Origin: Actinomycetes bacterium
GTDB taxonomy: Bacteria; Actinomycetota; Acidimicrobiia; Acidimicrobiales; Palsa-688
Length of the DNA stretch: 37,541 nt
Assembly (NCBI GenBank): GCA_021808665.1
Contig: JAKBBA010000033.1
Location: 1-37,541 of the forward strand
Direction of reading: 5' to 3'
A program made the translations under genes and the position numbers. Below the pieces are notes generated by a model. The model worked only from the letters and a program-made list of their open reading frames with translations. It had not been told where the DNA came from and did not search any database. Of the stretch, positions 1-11,290 are shown in pieces. Numbering within the stretch: the stretch's first letter is position 1; each line of letters starts with the position of its first letter.

Positions 1-2
1 GT

Positions 3-752
3 TACGGTGGGATCTTCGGTCAGGCAGTCGACTGTGGGGGAGGGTATCTCGTCACCATTCCCGGGGAGGCACCAGTTACGGTTTCAACCCCGCCAGTTCC
101 GGGGAGACCGCCAGCGGCAGCACCTGCGATTCCGGCGACTACCGTACCTGCGACAACGAAGCCTCCGCTGGTCCTAACGGTTGTGCAGGGGGCCAACGGC
201 CCCTGTATAGCCAATACAGCACAGGATCTGGCTGTGTTGGCTGCTTATACTCTCGTGCACATGGCCGTTTGTCCGTCGGCATCACAGCCGGCTAACAGAC
301 CGGTACAAGTGGTAAATCCGACGACGATAGCCGTGAACTTCTGGAGGACGATTCCGCTGCCTGTGCCGGTGCCTAAGGTTCCTCCCGGGTATGCCCTAGC
401 TGGAAAGATGGCTTATCTAGTTACTGGTGGTACTGTCGACCCAGCACCATTTGAGGACAATACACCCTTGGGGCTTTTGACAGTAAAGGCTACCGGGAGC
501 TATTTAGTTAACTGGGGCGATTCCTCTGCTTCTAGCTGGTCAGGACCTTACGATTTCGAGGGGCTAGCATACCCCGTTGGTCGGATAACTCATGTCTACG
601 AGAACTCGGGGACCTACACGATCGGACTACGCGAGAATTGGTCAGCCACGTGGAGTTTGGCGGGATACTCGGGTGCCGTCAACGGCCTGGCGACCTCGGC
701 CACCATAAAGAATCTCGTGGTGAAGCAGCTCCAAACGATCCTTGCGAACTAG
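3..752 (+). CDS. Secreted-type protein with PKD-like domain, 5' partial
   Basis: The reading frame is open from the window edge to the TAG at 750-752, so the N-terminus is missing; an internal GTG at 183 is in frame but coding continues upstream of it. The visible part begins with a short Cys/Gly stretch, then a Pro/Thr/Ala-rich linker (about 75-180) typical of extracellular proteins. Near the C-terminus there is a PKD-like beta-sandwich signature, VNWGDSS followed about 30 residues later by HVYENSGTYTIGL. PKD domains are common in surface and secreted proteins. No catalytic motif is visible. Base composition is lower in G+C than the neighbours (30 of 60 bases at 481-540) and it uses codons such as TTA and ATA, suggesting a variable or acquired gene. 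Function unknown; the PKD call is by motif only. Confidence 0.7.
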   Translation, partial: YGGIFGQAVDCGGGYLVTIPGEAPVTVSTPPVPGRPPAAAPAIPATTVPATTKPPLVLTVVQGANGPCIANTAQDLAVLAAYTLVHMAVCPSASQPANRPVQVVNPTTIAVNFWRTIPLPVPVPKVPPGYALAGKMAYLVTGGTVDPAPFEDNTPLGLLTVKATGSYLVNWGDSSASSWSGPYDFEGLAYPVGRITHVYENSGTYTIGLRENWSATWSLAGYSGAVNGLATSATIKNLVVKQLQTILAN

Positions 753-767
753 ACCGGAGGGGACGCC

Positions 768-794
768 CAGCCTGCTTTCCTGGCCGGTAGGCTG
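768..794 (+). promoter_or_regulatory. Hairpin just upstream of prfA
   Basis: CAGCCT (768-773) and AGGCTG (789-794) form a perfect 6-bp stem with a 15-base loop. It lies 16 bases after the PKD gene stop and 7 bases before the prfA GTG. There is no T-run, so it is a poor intrinsic terminator. The only weak Shine-Dalgarno-like AGG for prfA is inside the right arm. A role in transcription end or translation control is inference. Confidence 0.3.
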
Positions 795-801
795 AAAAGT
801 C

Positions 802-1875
802 GTGCTGGAACGGCTAGATGGTCTCGAACGTGAATACGAAGCCGTGCTGATCCAGTTGTCGGATCCAGAGGTGATCTCGGACCAAAAGAAGCTCAGGGAT
901 ATCTCCCGACGCCACAGCGAGCTCGAGCCGGTGGTGCAGGTCTACAAGCACTACCGTCAGGCTCTCGACGATCTCAGCGTGGCGAGAGAGATGCTCTCGG
1001 AGGCGTCGTCGGGCGAGGACAGGGACACGATGCGAGCCGAAGTCGAGTCCGCCGAGGAATCGGTGGCTCGGATGGAGGAGCAACTGAAGGTACTCCTGCT
1101 GCCGAAGGACCCCAACGACGGCAAAAACGTCATAGTCGAGATTCGCGGCGCTGAAGGGGGTGAGGAAGCGAACCTGTTCGCCAGAGACCTCTTCGAGATG
1201 TACAGCCGTTACGCGGAGCGCAAAGGCTTCGGGATGGAAGTGATGTCCACCGACCCTTCGGATATGGGCGGCCTTAACCAGGTCACTTTTATGCTCAAAG
1301 GGCCGGCAGCGTGGTCGCACTTCATGGCTGAAGGTGGGCCGCATCGCGTGCAGAGGGTCCCAGTGACAGAGTCGCAAGGCAGGGTTCACACTTCCTCGGC
1401 GACGGTGACGGTGCTGCCCGAAGCGGAAGAGGTGGACGTCCACATCGAGGAGAAGGACCTGAAGGTCGATGTCTACCGTTCCACGGGACCAGGGGGCCAG
1501 TCAGTCAATACGACCGACTCTGCTGTCCGGATCACCCACCTCCCGACAGGCATTGTCGTGGCGATGCAGGACGAGAAGAGCCAGATTCAGAACCGGGCTA
1601 AAGCCATGCTCGTACTTCGATCCCGTATCCTGAAAGCGGAACAGGACCGCCAAGCCGCTGCGGTTTCGCAGGCGAGGCGCAGCCAGGTGGGCGGGGGAGG
1701 TCGTTCCGAGAAGATCCGGACTTACAACTACAAAGAGAACCGGGTCACCGATCACAGGATAGGCCTGACGCTCTACAAACTCGACAAGATCATGGCCGGC
1801 GAACTCGACGAGATCGTCGACGCTCTCATGGCCGACGAGCGGGCACGCCAGTTGGCCGGCCAGACGGAGCAGTGA
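802..1875 (+). CDS. prfA: Peptide chain release factor 1
   Basis: Class I release factor that reads UAA and UAG in the ribosomal A site and triggers peptidyl-tRNA hydrolysis. The 357-residue length fits RF1. The GGQ motif is at residues 231-233 within STGPGGQSVNTTDS. The codon-reading tripeptide is PVT at 187-189 in RVPVTESQGR, the RF1-type PxT rather than the SPF of RF2. The N-terminal coiled domain and basic C-terminal region are intact. It starts at GTG 802 with little visible ribosome binding site. It overlaps prmC by four bases (GTGA), which fits function, because PrmC methylates the glutamine of this GGQ. The order prfA-prmC-sua5 is conserved across Actinobacteria. Confidence 0.97.
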   Translation: MLERLDGLEREYEAVLIQLSDPEVISDQKKLRDISRRHSELEPVVQVYKHYRQALDDLSVAREMLSEASSGEDRDTMRAEVESAEESVARMEEQLKVLLLPKDPNDGKNVIVEIRGAEGGEEANLFARDLFEMYSRYAERKGFGMEVMSTDPSDMGGLNQVTFMLKGPAAWSHFMAEGGPHRVQRVPVTESQGRVHTSSATVTVLPEAEEVDVHIEEKDLKVDVYRSTGPGGQSVNTTDSAVRITHLPTGIVVAMQDEKSQIQNRAKAMLVLRSRILKAEQDRQAAAVSQARRSQVGGGGRSEKIRTYNYKENRVTDHRIGLTLYKLDKIMAGELDEIVDALMADERARQLAGQTEQ

Positions 1876-2840
1876 GTTCGGATCGCTCAGCCAACGTGAC
1901 CCAACCTGCGCCGGAGTCAAGCTGGCTGGACCTGCAAGGGATCGCAGAGGTGGAGTTGTCGGATCGCCGGGAGGCCCGATGGCTCATCGAGTCCGTCGCC
2001 GGCTCTGGTACGCCTCTCGCTGGAACTCCTACGGACGCACACCGGAAATTGGTCCACGAGCTGATTTGCCGGCGGCGGGCCGGCGAGCCCCTCCAGTATG
2101 TGATCGGATCCTGGCAGTTCCGCTCGCTTGACCTCGTCGTGGATCGCCGGGTGCTGATCCCGCGACCGGAGACCGAGCAGGTAGTGGAGGTAGCGCTCGG
2201 TCATCTCCGCCGCCTGGCGGCAATGACCACATCGAGCTCGGACTCGCTGCCTGTCTTAGAAGTGGTGGACTTGGGGACGGGCTCGGGGGCGATAGCCTTG
2301 TCGATAGCAGCAGAATGGCCATGCTTACCAGGCCTATCACCCGTCCCCGAGGGCGGTGTGCCCGGCTCGTCGAGACCGGTGCTAGACATCGAGGTCTGGG
2401 CGGTGGACCGCAGCGTCGACGCTCTAGAAGTCGCCGCTGTAAACCGCGATCGCCTGGGTGAGCCGTTCTCGTCGAGGGTGAGACTCCTCCAAGGGGACTG
2501 GTGGCAGGGACTACCCAGTCACCTCGAAGGGACGATAAGCCTGGCGGTGTCCAACCCGCCGTACATTTCGAGCGCTGAGATGGCCGGTGTCGATCCGGTC
2601 GTGAAAGATTGGGAACCGAGGGAGGCCCTCGAAGCCGGACCTAGTGGGACCGAAGCCCACCGGGCTATCCTCCGCGACGCTCCCCGATGGCTGCGCCCTG
2701 GCGGGATTGTCGCCTTGGAGATTGCACCCCATCAGGCTGAAGAGGTGGCGGCGATCTCATCGCGATCTGGCCTGGTCCAAGTCGAAGTCCATCCGGACCT
2801 CGCAGGGCGGCCTAGGACGGTGGTAGCTAGAGCACGTTGA
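1872..2840 (+). CDS. prmC: Release factor glutamine N5-methyltransferase
   Basis: SAM-dependent methyltransferase (HemK/PrmC) that modifies the GGQ glutamine of release factors. The SAM-binding motif DLGTGSGAIAL starts at residue 133 and the catalytic NPPY motif is at 228-231, followed by the family-typical SGTEAHRAI region. The N-terminal helical domain includes the PLQYVIGSWQF stretch seen in PrmC. At 322 residues it is longer than the roughly 280 typical of the family; the extra length lies partly in a Pro/Gly/Ser-rich insert around residues 155-175. The GTG start overlaps the prfA stop, implying translational coupling. Assignment is secure from motifs and neighbour. Confidence 0.95.
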   Translation: MSSDRSANVTQPAPESSWLDLQGIAEVELSDRREARWLIESVAGSGTPLAGTPTDAHRKLVHELICRRRAGEPLQYVIGSWQFRSLDLVVDRRVLIPRPETEQVVEVALGHLRRLAAMTTSSSDSLPVLEVVDLGTGSGAIALSIAAEWPCLPGLSPVPEGGVPGSSRPVLDIEVWAVDRSVDALEVAAVNRDRLGEPFSSRVRLLQGDWWQGLPSHLEGTISLAVSNPPYISSAEMAGVDPVVKDWEPREALEAGPSGTEAHRAILRDAPRWLRPGGIVALEIAPHQAEEVAAISSRSGLVQVEVHPDLAGRPRTVVARAR

Positions 2841-2864
2841 CAGCGTGGTGAAACACGACCGAGG

Positions 2865-3542
2865 ATGGACCTCATGGTCGAAAGAGAAGTCACGGCGCAG
2901 GGCTGCTTGATCATCGGAGCTCACGGTGACCCGCCGCCTGCTGGCGCCGTCCAAGTGGCGACCGAGGCGCTCCGGCGGGGCGCTGTGATAGGCGTTCCCA
3001 CGGAGACCGTGTACGGGTTGGCTGTAGACCCCTGGCAACCTGGGGCGGCGGAACGACTTTTTGCGGTGAAGGCACGCCCTAGAAATGTGGAGCTTCCCGT
3101 GTTCGTCGCCGGCTTCGACCAGGCAGAGGAGCTCGTCGAGGACCTGCCGGAATCGGCCAGGCGTCTGATGGAAGCTTTCTGGCCGGGTCCGCTGACGGTG
3201 GTGGTGCGGCGTCGCCGTGGGCTGCGGGTTGACCTTGGGGACAACACGGCCACGATCGGCCTGCGCTGCCCGGCGCACCCGGTACCCCTGGCGATATGCG
3301 CTGCGTACGGTCCTTACGCCACGACCAGTGCGAACACCCACGGTAGCGCTCCCTACCAGAGGGCCGGGGATCTTGCCAGCGAACTGGCAGGCGTCGAGGT
3401 AGTCCTCGACGCCGGGTTCTGTGACGGCCAACCTTCTAGCGTGGTGGAGGTGCTGGGCGACAAGCCCCGGTCGCTCCGCGCGGGACCGCTGGATTGGGAG
3501 TGTATAGTCCAAATAGCCGCTGGCGTACCTAGGACCGGATAG
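2865..3542 (+). CDS. L-threonylcarbamoyladenylate synthase (Sua5/YrdC/YwlC family)
   Basis: Makes threonylcarbamoyl-AMP from threonine, bicarbonate and ATP, the first step of the t6A37 modification of ANN-decoding tRNAs. The signature GVPTETVYGLAVD lies near residue 45, followed by LFAVKARPRN and later TTSANTHGSAP, the conserved SAN region. Its 225 residues give a YrdC domain without the extra Sua5 C-terminal domain. The ATG at 2865 directly abuts a GAGG; the in-frame ATG at 2874 has the same GAGG nine bases upstream and may be the real start. It follows prmC by 24 bases and probably belongs to the same transcript. Confidence 0.93.
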   Translation: MDLMVEREVTAQGCLIIGAHGDPPPAGAVQVATEALRRGAVIGVPTETVYGLAVDPWQPGAAERLFAVKARPRNVELPVFVAGFDQAEELVEDLPESARRLMEAFWPGPLTVVVRRRRGLRVDLGDNTATIGLRCPAHPVPLAICAAYGPYATTSANTHGSAPYQRAGDLASELAGVEVVLDAGFCDGQPSSVVEVLGDKPRSLRAGPLDWECIVQIAAGVPRTG

Positions 3543-3550
3543 GCGAGGCG

Positions 3551-3573
3551 TCCCGGAAATTCGGGAGCTCCCG
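3551..3573. promoter_or_regulatory. Overlapping inverted repeats between sua5 and the atp operon
   Basis: TCCCG (3551-3555), CGGGA (3562-3566) and TCCCG (3569-3573) alternate, so the middle arm can pair with either neighbour; CGGGAGCTCCCG alone is a perfect 12-base palindrome. The site lies 9 bases after the sua5 stop. No T-run follows. It could be a weak terminator, an alternative-pairing RNA element or a protein-binding palindrome; the sequence does not decide. Confidence 0.35.
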
Positions 3574-3688
3574 AGTTGCCCTGGGTGCGTCGCGCGTGCG
3601 ATGATTGGGCACGTGCCGGTTCGTCGACACGTCAAGCCCAACGCCGAAAGGTCAATTCGACCAGCGACACCCGATCTCTCAGAGGTTC

Positions 3689-3889
3689 ATGGACAAGCAG
3701 CGACCGGGCATAATGTCCTTCGCCAGCATTGGTATGACCAATGCGATCTGCCTTGCGGCGGGATTGGTCGGCGGTTGGTACGCCGACAGGGCGCTAGGAA
3801 CGCTGCCAGTCTTCTTGTTCGTCGGCCTTGTCTGTGGGATAGTCGCCGGAGTACTGGCGACACGGGCCGAGTACAAGAGATTCTTCTAG
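3689..3889 (+). CDS. AtpZ/AtpI-family small membrane protein
   Basis: A 66-residue protein with two predicted membrane helices (about residues 12-32 and 37-57) joined by the short turn WYADRALGTLP, the pattern of the small AtpZ (ATPase_gene1) family encoded at the head of many ATP synthase operons. In alkaliphilic Bacillus, AtpZ works with AtpI and has been linked to divalent cation uptake and synthase assembly. I chose ATG 3689 because upstream codons (open back to a TTG at 3605) encode a polar, low-complexity stretch; AGAGG lies just before it. ATG 3713 is an alternative. It probably begins the atp operon. Confidence 0.75.
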   Translation: MDKQRPGIMSFASIGMTNAICLAAGLVGGWYADRALGTLPVFLFVGLVCGIVAGVLATRAEYKRFF

Positions 3890-3904
3890 ACAGCAAGCCT
3901 GTCT
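3888..3904 (+). other. Perfect hairpin after the AtpZ-like gene
   Basis: AGACAG (3888-3893) and CTGTCT (3899-3904) form a perfect 6-bp stem with a 5-base loop, starting within the stop codon of the AtpZ-like gene. No T-run follows, and the atp genes continue, so a processing site or partial attenuation is more likely than full termination. Function is inference. Confidence 0.35.
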
Positions 3905-3944
3905 GACCTACAAACCCCAGAATTCGAGACGACGAGCGTAAACC

Positions 3945-4370
3945 TTGCTGACTGCCTTCCCTCTGAACGAAATAGAAAGAGTGGTGCGGCGCACCGCCAT
4001 CGGAGCAATTGCTGTAGGAGCGATCGTATCCGGCATCGCGGCCTTGCTAGGGACCCCATATTTCGCCCCGGGGATGGCCATTGGCCTTGGACTGGCGATA
4101 GCCAACCACAGAGTGTTCCAGTCCTCCGCGATGAGGTTCACGACCCCCGAAGGTGCTCTTAGCCGCAAGCCGTTCGCCGGTAGTGTTTTGTTGCGCCTTG
4201 GCGCCTGCACCGTCGTCGCTTTCGGCCTGCTCATCTTGGACCGACCGGTCGGCTGGGGTGTCGTAGCCGGGTTAGCGATTTTCCAGGCGACCATGCTGGT
4301 CAGCGCGTTGGTATCGCTGCTTCGCTTCCAACGTCACTCGCCGACCGCCTTGGAGCCCGACGATGTCTAG
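3945..4370 (+). CDS. atpI: ATP synthase protein I-like membrane protein
   Basis: A 141-residue integral membrane protein with four hydrophobic segments (about residues 18-38, 42-58, 80-97 and 102-126), matching the ATP synthase I family. AtpI helps assemble the c-ring in some bacteria and is usually the first gene of the operon. The start is TTG 3945 with no convincing ribosome binding site; GTG at 3981 and 3984 are in frame but would remove the charged N-terminal segment before helix 1. It overlaps atpB by eight bases. Sequence conservation in this family is low, so the call rests on topology, length and position. Confidence 0.8.
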   Translation: MLTAFPLNEIERVVRRTAIGAIAVGAIVSGIAALLGTPYFAPGMAIGLGLAIANHRVFQSSAMRFTTPEGALSRKPFAGSVLLRLGACTVVAFGLLILDRPVGWGVVAGLAIFQATMLVSALVSLLRFQRHSPTALEPDDV

Positions 4371-5097
4371 CGCCGGACGTTTTGTCGCAATCAACATCCC
4401 TGTCGGAGACCACGTAACGGGGAAGCTTGGGGGCTTCACCCTAAACTTGGACACCATCTGGACCACTGGCGCCGCCTGCGTCATCGTCGTGGGGATGGGG
4501 CTCTACCTGGCGCGCAAGGCAACTGCGGGTGTTCCCGGTCGCCTTCAGATGTTTTGGGAAGGCGTCGTGGGGTGGATAACCGACCAGGTCGGCCAGAGCC
4601 TCGGACCTAAGTACCGTCACGTCGTGCCGCTGGCGGTTTCGCTTTTCATGCTCATCTTGGTGGCGAACTGGCTTGAGATCCTGCCGGGCCTTTTTCATAA
4701 CACCGACTACAGTCCTGCGCCGACCGCCGACGTGAACCTGACCTACGCCCTAGGGGCGCTGGTGTTCGTGCTCACCAACGCGGCCGGTATCCGGGCCCGG
4801 GGGATTGGCGGTTACCTAAAGCACCTGACCCGAAAACCCCGGGTCATGACGCCGCTTCACATTCTCGAAGAGCTGGCCAAGCCTCTAACTCTGGCTCTCC
4901 GGCTTTTTGGGAACCTTTTCTCAGGCGGGATCATGATCGCTCTGTTGATCAGCTTCCCACTTCAGTTCGCCCCGGCTAGCTTGATCTTCACGCCCCTGTG
5001 GAAGCTCTTTGACATGTTCATCGGGGTAATCCAAGCCTTCATCTTTGCCCTCCTCACGATCCTCTACTACCAGTTCGCGATAGAGGAGGAGCACTAA
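4363..5097 (+). CDS. atpB: ATP synthase Fo subunit a
   Basis: Membrane stator subunit that forms the two proton half-channels next to the c-ring. The essential arginine is R180 in LALRLFGNLFSGG, and the last helix carries IQAFIFALLTILYYQ, both diagnostic of subunit a. Length (244 residues) fits actinobacterial proteins. The ATG at 4363 lies inside the end of atpI, giving an 8-base overlap. The stop TAA is immediately followed by an ATG that opens an 11-codon ORF before atpE. Confidence 0.97.
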   Translation: MSSAGRFVAINIPVGDHVTGKLGGFTLNLDTIWTTGAACVIVVGMGLYLARKATAGVPGRLQMFWEGVVGWITDQVGQSLGPKYRHVVPLAVSLFMLILVANWLEILPGLFHNTDYSPAPTADVNLTYALGALVFVLTNAAGIRARGIGGYLKHLTRKPRVMTPLHILEELAKPLTLALRLFGNLFSGGIMIALLISFPLQFAPASLIFTPLWKLFDMFIGVIQAFIFALLTILYYQFAIEEEH

Positions 5098-5404
<307 letters not shown>

Positions 5405-5411
5405 GAGACCC

Positions 5412-5981
5412 ATGGAAGTCGCATCGTCGAACTTCCTGGTCCCGAATGGGACCTTCATCGTCGAGCTTGCAGCTTTCCTGATCGTCTTGTTGATCTTGAG
5501 GCGCTACGTGCTGCCACCGATCTCCAAGATCATCGACGAGCGTCAGGCGACCATCCGCCAGGCTCTAGCCGACGCGGATGAAGCCAAACAGCGAGCCGCC
5601 GACGCTGGGGAAGAGTACAAGCGCATCTTGTCAGAAGCGCGCCAGCAGGCCCGGTCCGTCGTAGAGGAAGCCAACCGCCAGGCTGAGCAAGCCCGCGCGG
5701 ACCGCCGAGAGCAGGCCGAGGCCGAATATCAGCGCATCGTAAGTGCTGCCTACGCTGACATCGAAGCTCAAAGCCGTCGCGCCCGCCAGGAATTGCGCGA
5801 GCAGGCCGCCGACATGGCGATAGCCGTCGCCGAAAGGGTCATCGGCCAAGGCATCGACCGACAATCTCAGGCGGCCCTTATCGACCGGACTATCGCCGAG
5901 GTAGCCGGCTCGCAAGACGGCACCCCTGAGCTGGCAGGGTCGCAGGCCGGGGGTTCGCTGTCTGCGGGGGAGACCGCCTAG
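5412..5981 (+). CDS. atpF: ATP synthase Fo subunit b
   Basis: Peripheral stalk subunit joining the membrane sector to F1. One N-terminal membrane helix (about residues 14-35, FIVELAAFLIVLLIL) is followed by a long Ala/Gln/Glu/Arg-rich coiled coil (about 45-160) and a short Gly/Ser tail. At 189 residues it is a normal stand-alone b subunit, not the b-delta fusion of mycobacteria. The start ATG 5412 is preceded by AGGAG and follows atpE by seven bases. Its TAG is immediately followed by the GTG of atpH. Confidence 0.95.
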   Translation: MEVASSNFLVPNGTFIVELAAFLIVLLILRRYVLPPISKIIDERQATIRQALADADEAKQRAADAGEEYKRILSEARQQARSVVEEANRQAEQARADRREQAEAEYQRIVSAAYADIEAQSRRARQELREQAADMAIAVAERVIGQGIDRQSQAALIDRTIAEVAGSQDGTPELAGSQAGGSLSAGETA

Positions 5982-6899
5982 GTGCGCCAGGCCATCAGAG
6001 GCTACGTCGACGCAACAGCCGAGCGCTGCTCAGCGGAGGGGAGTCTGTCGGACGTCGCTTCGCAAATGCAGGCAATCGCCGCACTGCTCGGCTCCTCGGA
6101 CGACCTTCGATCCGTAGTCGCCGACACCGGGGTACCCTTGGCGTCTAGGCGTACGCTGTTGGACGAGCTACTGTCGGGCAAAGTTGGTGCGCCGACCTTG
6201 GCGATGCTGCGCTTCGTGTTGGAGTCCGAGCGAGGCCCGGACGTCCCAGCGGACATCGACTGGATCGCCCAACACGTGGGCGCCCTTTCGAGGCGCATGG
6301 AGCCGACGGAGAGTTCCCCTCTGGGTTTCAAGGCTGCCGAGGAGAGAGTCCTCGGTTACGCAACAGCTCTTCTAGAGACGGTGTCTGGTGACGCCGAGCT
6401 TGGGGAGATAGAGGATGAGCTCTTCAGGTACCGCCGTATCGTCGGCGCCTCGGACGATCTCCGGGATGCCATGGCCAACCAGGATCTCGCTGTGCAGGCC
6501 CGCAGCGCCCTGGCATCGGACCTGCTCGGTGGCAAGGTCGCTCCGGCTACGGTAGCGCTTGCCACTTACCCGGTTGCCGTAGGGCGCCCTCGCGACTACG
6601 AGCAGCTTCTAGACGCGCTGGTCGAGCGGGTCGCTGCGGAGGCTAACCGGCGGGTCGCAGACGTTCGTAGCGCAGTGGAGCTCGACGAGCGCCAGAGGCT
6701 GGATCTCGGTGCTGCGCTCTCGAAGGTTCTCGGTCGCAGCGTCGACGTGCGCGTCGAGGTGGACCGTTCCCTTGTCGGCGGATTCGTTGCGACTGTCGGT
6801 GACACCGTCGTGGACGCCAGCATCCGCCGACAACTTGACATTCTCAAAGAGCGCCTTGCGGCGCCCGAGCTAAACATCACGACAGGAGAACGCCACTGA
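5982..6899 (+). CDS. atpH: ATP synthase F1 subunit delta, long form with internal duplication
   Basis: Connects the b stalk to the top of the alpha/beta hexamer. At 305 residues it is far longer than the roughly 180 of E. coli. An N-terminal segment (residues 36-80, with GSSDDLR and ELLSGKV) is repeated at 154-198 ([14 protein letters not shown]), so the delta N-terminal helical domain is present twice before the single conserved C-terminal region ([21 protein letters not shown]). Long delta proteins are known in Actinobacteria. GTG 5982 abuts the atpF stop, and the stop overlaps the atpA ATG (TGATG), both signs of coupling. Confidence 0.93.
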   Translation: MRQAIRGYVDATAERCSAEGSLSDVASQMQAIAALLGSSDDLRSVVADTGVPLASRRTLLDELLSGKVGAPTLAMLRFVLESERGPDVPADIDWIAQHVGALSRRMEPTESSPLGFKAAEERVLGYATALLETVSGDAELGEIEDELFRYRRIVGASDDLRDAMANQDLAVQARSALASDLLGGKVAPATVALATYPVAVGRPRDYEQLLDALVERVAAEANRRVADVRSAVELDERQRLDLGAALSKVLGRSVDVRVEVDRSLVGGFVATVGDTVVDASIRRQLDILKERLAAPELNITTGERH

Positions 6900-8425
6900 T
6901 GGCGGAACTGACCATCAACGCAAACGAGATAGCGGAAGCCATCCGACGCAACGTGACCGGCTATGACCCGGGCATCTCGACGGAGCAGGTCGGTCGGATA
7001 CAAGAGGTCGGCGACGGTATCGCCCGGGTCAGCGGGCTGCCGAACGCGGCTGTCAACGAGATCCTCGAATTCGAGGGTGGCGAGATGGGCTTGGCCCTGA
7101 ACCTGGACGAGGAGTCGATAGGCGCCGTTGTGTTGGGCAACGTCGACCGTATCGAGGAAGGACAGACCGTCAAAGCGACAGGTCGGATCCTTGCGGTACC
7201 GGTCGGTGACGCCCTCATCGGGCGTGTCGTTAACGCCCTCGGGGAGCCTATCGACGGCCTCGGACCCATAGCCACGGAGCTGAGCAGAAGGCTAGAGGTT
7301 CAAGCGCCGGGCATCATCGACCGCCAGCCGGTAAAAGAGCCGTTGCAGACTGGGATTAAAGCGATCGACGCTATGACTCCCATCGGGCGGGGCCAGCGGG
7401 AGTTGATCATCGGCGACCGCAAGACCGGCAAGACGTCGGTGGCGATCGACACGATCATCAACCAGCGCGGCCTCGGCGTGAAGTGCATCTATGTGGCGGT
7501 CGGCCAGAAAGGCTCGACAGTCGCTCAGACGGTCAACACGTTGCGAGAGTACGGAGCGATGGAGTACACCGTGGTCGTCAACGCTCCCGCCTCCGAGCCG
7601 GCGCCGTTCAAGTACCTCGCCCCCTACGCCGGGTGCGCGATGGGCCAGCATTGGATGGAGAACGGAGAGCACGCTCTCATCGTCTACGACGACCTGTCCA
7701 AGCAAGCGGACGCCTACCGTCAACTTTCCCTTCTCCTGCGCCGTCCACCTGGGCGCGAGGCTTACCCGGGTGACGTCTTCTATCTTCACAGCCGGCTTCT
7801 CGAGCGAGCAGCAAAGCTTTCCGACGAGCGCGGGGGTGGTTCGCTGACCGCCCTGCCGATAATCGAGACCAAGGCCGGCGACGTGTCCGCCTACATTCCC
7901 ACGAACGTGATCTCCATCACCGACGGCCAGGTGTTCTTGGAGTCGGACCTTTTCTACTCCGGTGTGCGCCCAGCCATCAACGTCGGTATATCGGTTTCAC
8001 GCGTGGGCGGCTCCGCTCAGATCAAAGCCATGCGCGCGGTTGCCGGAACTCTGAAAACCGATCTGGCCCAGTTCCGTGACCTCGAGGCTTTCGCCGCTTT
8101 CGGATCCGAGTTGGACAAGGTCTCCCAGGCCCAGCTCGACCGTGGTTACCGCCTGACGGAGATCTTGAAGCAGCCCCAGAACTCCCCGGTGCCTGTCGAG
8201 GAGCAGGTCGTGTCGATCTACGCTGCCACCAAGGGCTTTATCGACGACGTCCCTGTAGCCGATGTGCGGCGCTTCGTAGCTGAGTTGACGGCTAACTTCC
8301 GTGCCTCTCACCCCGAGTTGTTGGAGGAGATCCGCACCACCAAGTCGCTGCCTGACGAGGCCAAGCTTCGCGCTGCTATCGACACGTTCAAGTCGGTGTT
8401 CGCTCCCGGCGATACCGGCAACTAG
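6899..8425 (+). CDS. atpA: ATP synthase F1 subunit alpha
   Basis: Non-catalytic nucleotide-binding subunit of the F1 hexamer. The P-loop is GDRKTGKT at residues 172-179, with Lys where E. coli has Gln, as in mycobacteria. The arginine finger lies in [13 protein letters not shown], and the [14 protein letters not shown] stretch is family-typical. Length (508) is normal. The start ATG overlaps the atpH stop by one base. Coding is continuous with no sign of frame disturbance. Confidence 0.98.
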   Translation: MAELTINANEIAEAIRRNVTGYDPGISTEQVGRIQEVGDGIARVSGLPNAAVNEILEFEGGEMGLALNLDEESIGAVVLGNVDRIEEGQTVKATGRILAVPVGDALIGRVVNALGEPIDGLGPIATELSRRLEVQAPGIIDRQPVKEPLQTGIKAIDAMTPIGRGQRELIIGDRKTGKTSVAIDTIINQRGLGVKCIYVAVGQKGSTVAQTVNTLREYGAMEYTVVVNAPASEPAPFKYLAPYAGCAMGQHWMENGEHALIVYDDLSKQADAYRQLSLLLRRPPGREAYPGDVFYLHSRLLERAAKLSDERGGGSLTALPIIETKAGDVSAYIPTNVISITDGQVFLESDLFYSGVRPAINVGISVSRVGGSAQIKAMRAVAGTLKTDLAQFRDLEAFAAFGSELDKVSQAQLDRGYRLTEILKQPQNSPVPVEEQVVSIYAATKGFIDDVPVADVRRFVAELTANFRASHPELLEEIRTTKSLPDEAKLRAAIDTFKSVFAPGDTGN

Positions 8426-8434
8426 GAGCGGGCG

Positions 8435-10826
<2,392 letters not shown>

Positions 10827-10834
10827 GCCCGACT

Positions 10835-11239
10835 GTGGCTACCACCGAGCTTGATCTCGTTACACCCGACGCCACGCTTTACTCGGGGAGCGCCGAGATG
10901 GTCGTCTGCAAGTCCGTGGACGGCGAGATAGCCTTTCTGGCGGACCATATGCCCTACATAGGCGCTCTCGACCCCTGCGTGGTTAGGGTTGTCGGTCCCG
11001 GGGAAGGGACGGACGAGGTGAGGGTGGCAGTTCGAAGCGGTTTCGTCGAGGTGAAGGACAACCGGGTAATAATGCTTGCGGACGTCGCATTACGCGCGGA
11101 GCAGATCGACGTCGGCGCCGTCACTCAGGAGGAGGCGGAAGCCAACGAGAAGGCGGCGGCGCTGCCCGAGCCGAGCGCCGCCGTGGACCGGGAGATCAAA
11201 TGGGCGCAAGCGCGCCTGGAACTGGCCCGTCTAGCCTGA
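10835..11239 (+). CDS. atpC: ATP synthase F1 subunit epsilon
   Basis: Rotor subunit at the foot of gamma; its C-terminal helices can inhibit ATP hydrolysis. The N-terminal beta-sandwich is recognisable (LDLVTPDATLYSG, then DGEIAFLADHMPYIGAL). The C-terminal part is Ala/Glu-rich and interrupted by LPEPSAA, so the two regulatory helices may be short. It starts at GTG 10835, eight bases after atpD, and is the last atp gene. No strong terminator is visible in the 51 bases before the convergent wecA-like gene. Confidence 0.93.
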   Translation: MATTELDLVTPDATLYSGSAEMVVCKSVDGEIAFLADHMPYIGALDPCVVRVVGPGEGTDEVRVAVRSGFVEVKDNRVIMLADVALRAEQIDVGAVTQEEAEANEKAAALPEPSAAVDREIKWAQARLELARLA

Positions 11240-11290
11240 GCGAAGCCCGAACGCAGTTCTAGGACTAGGGGTTTTAGTGCCCGGTTCTAG

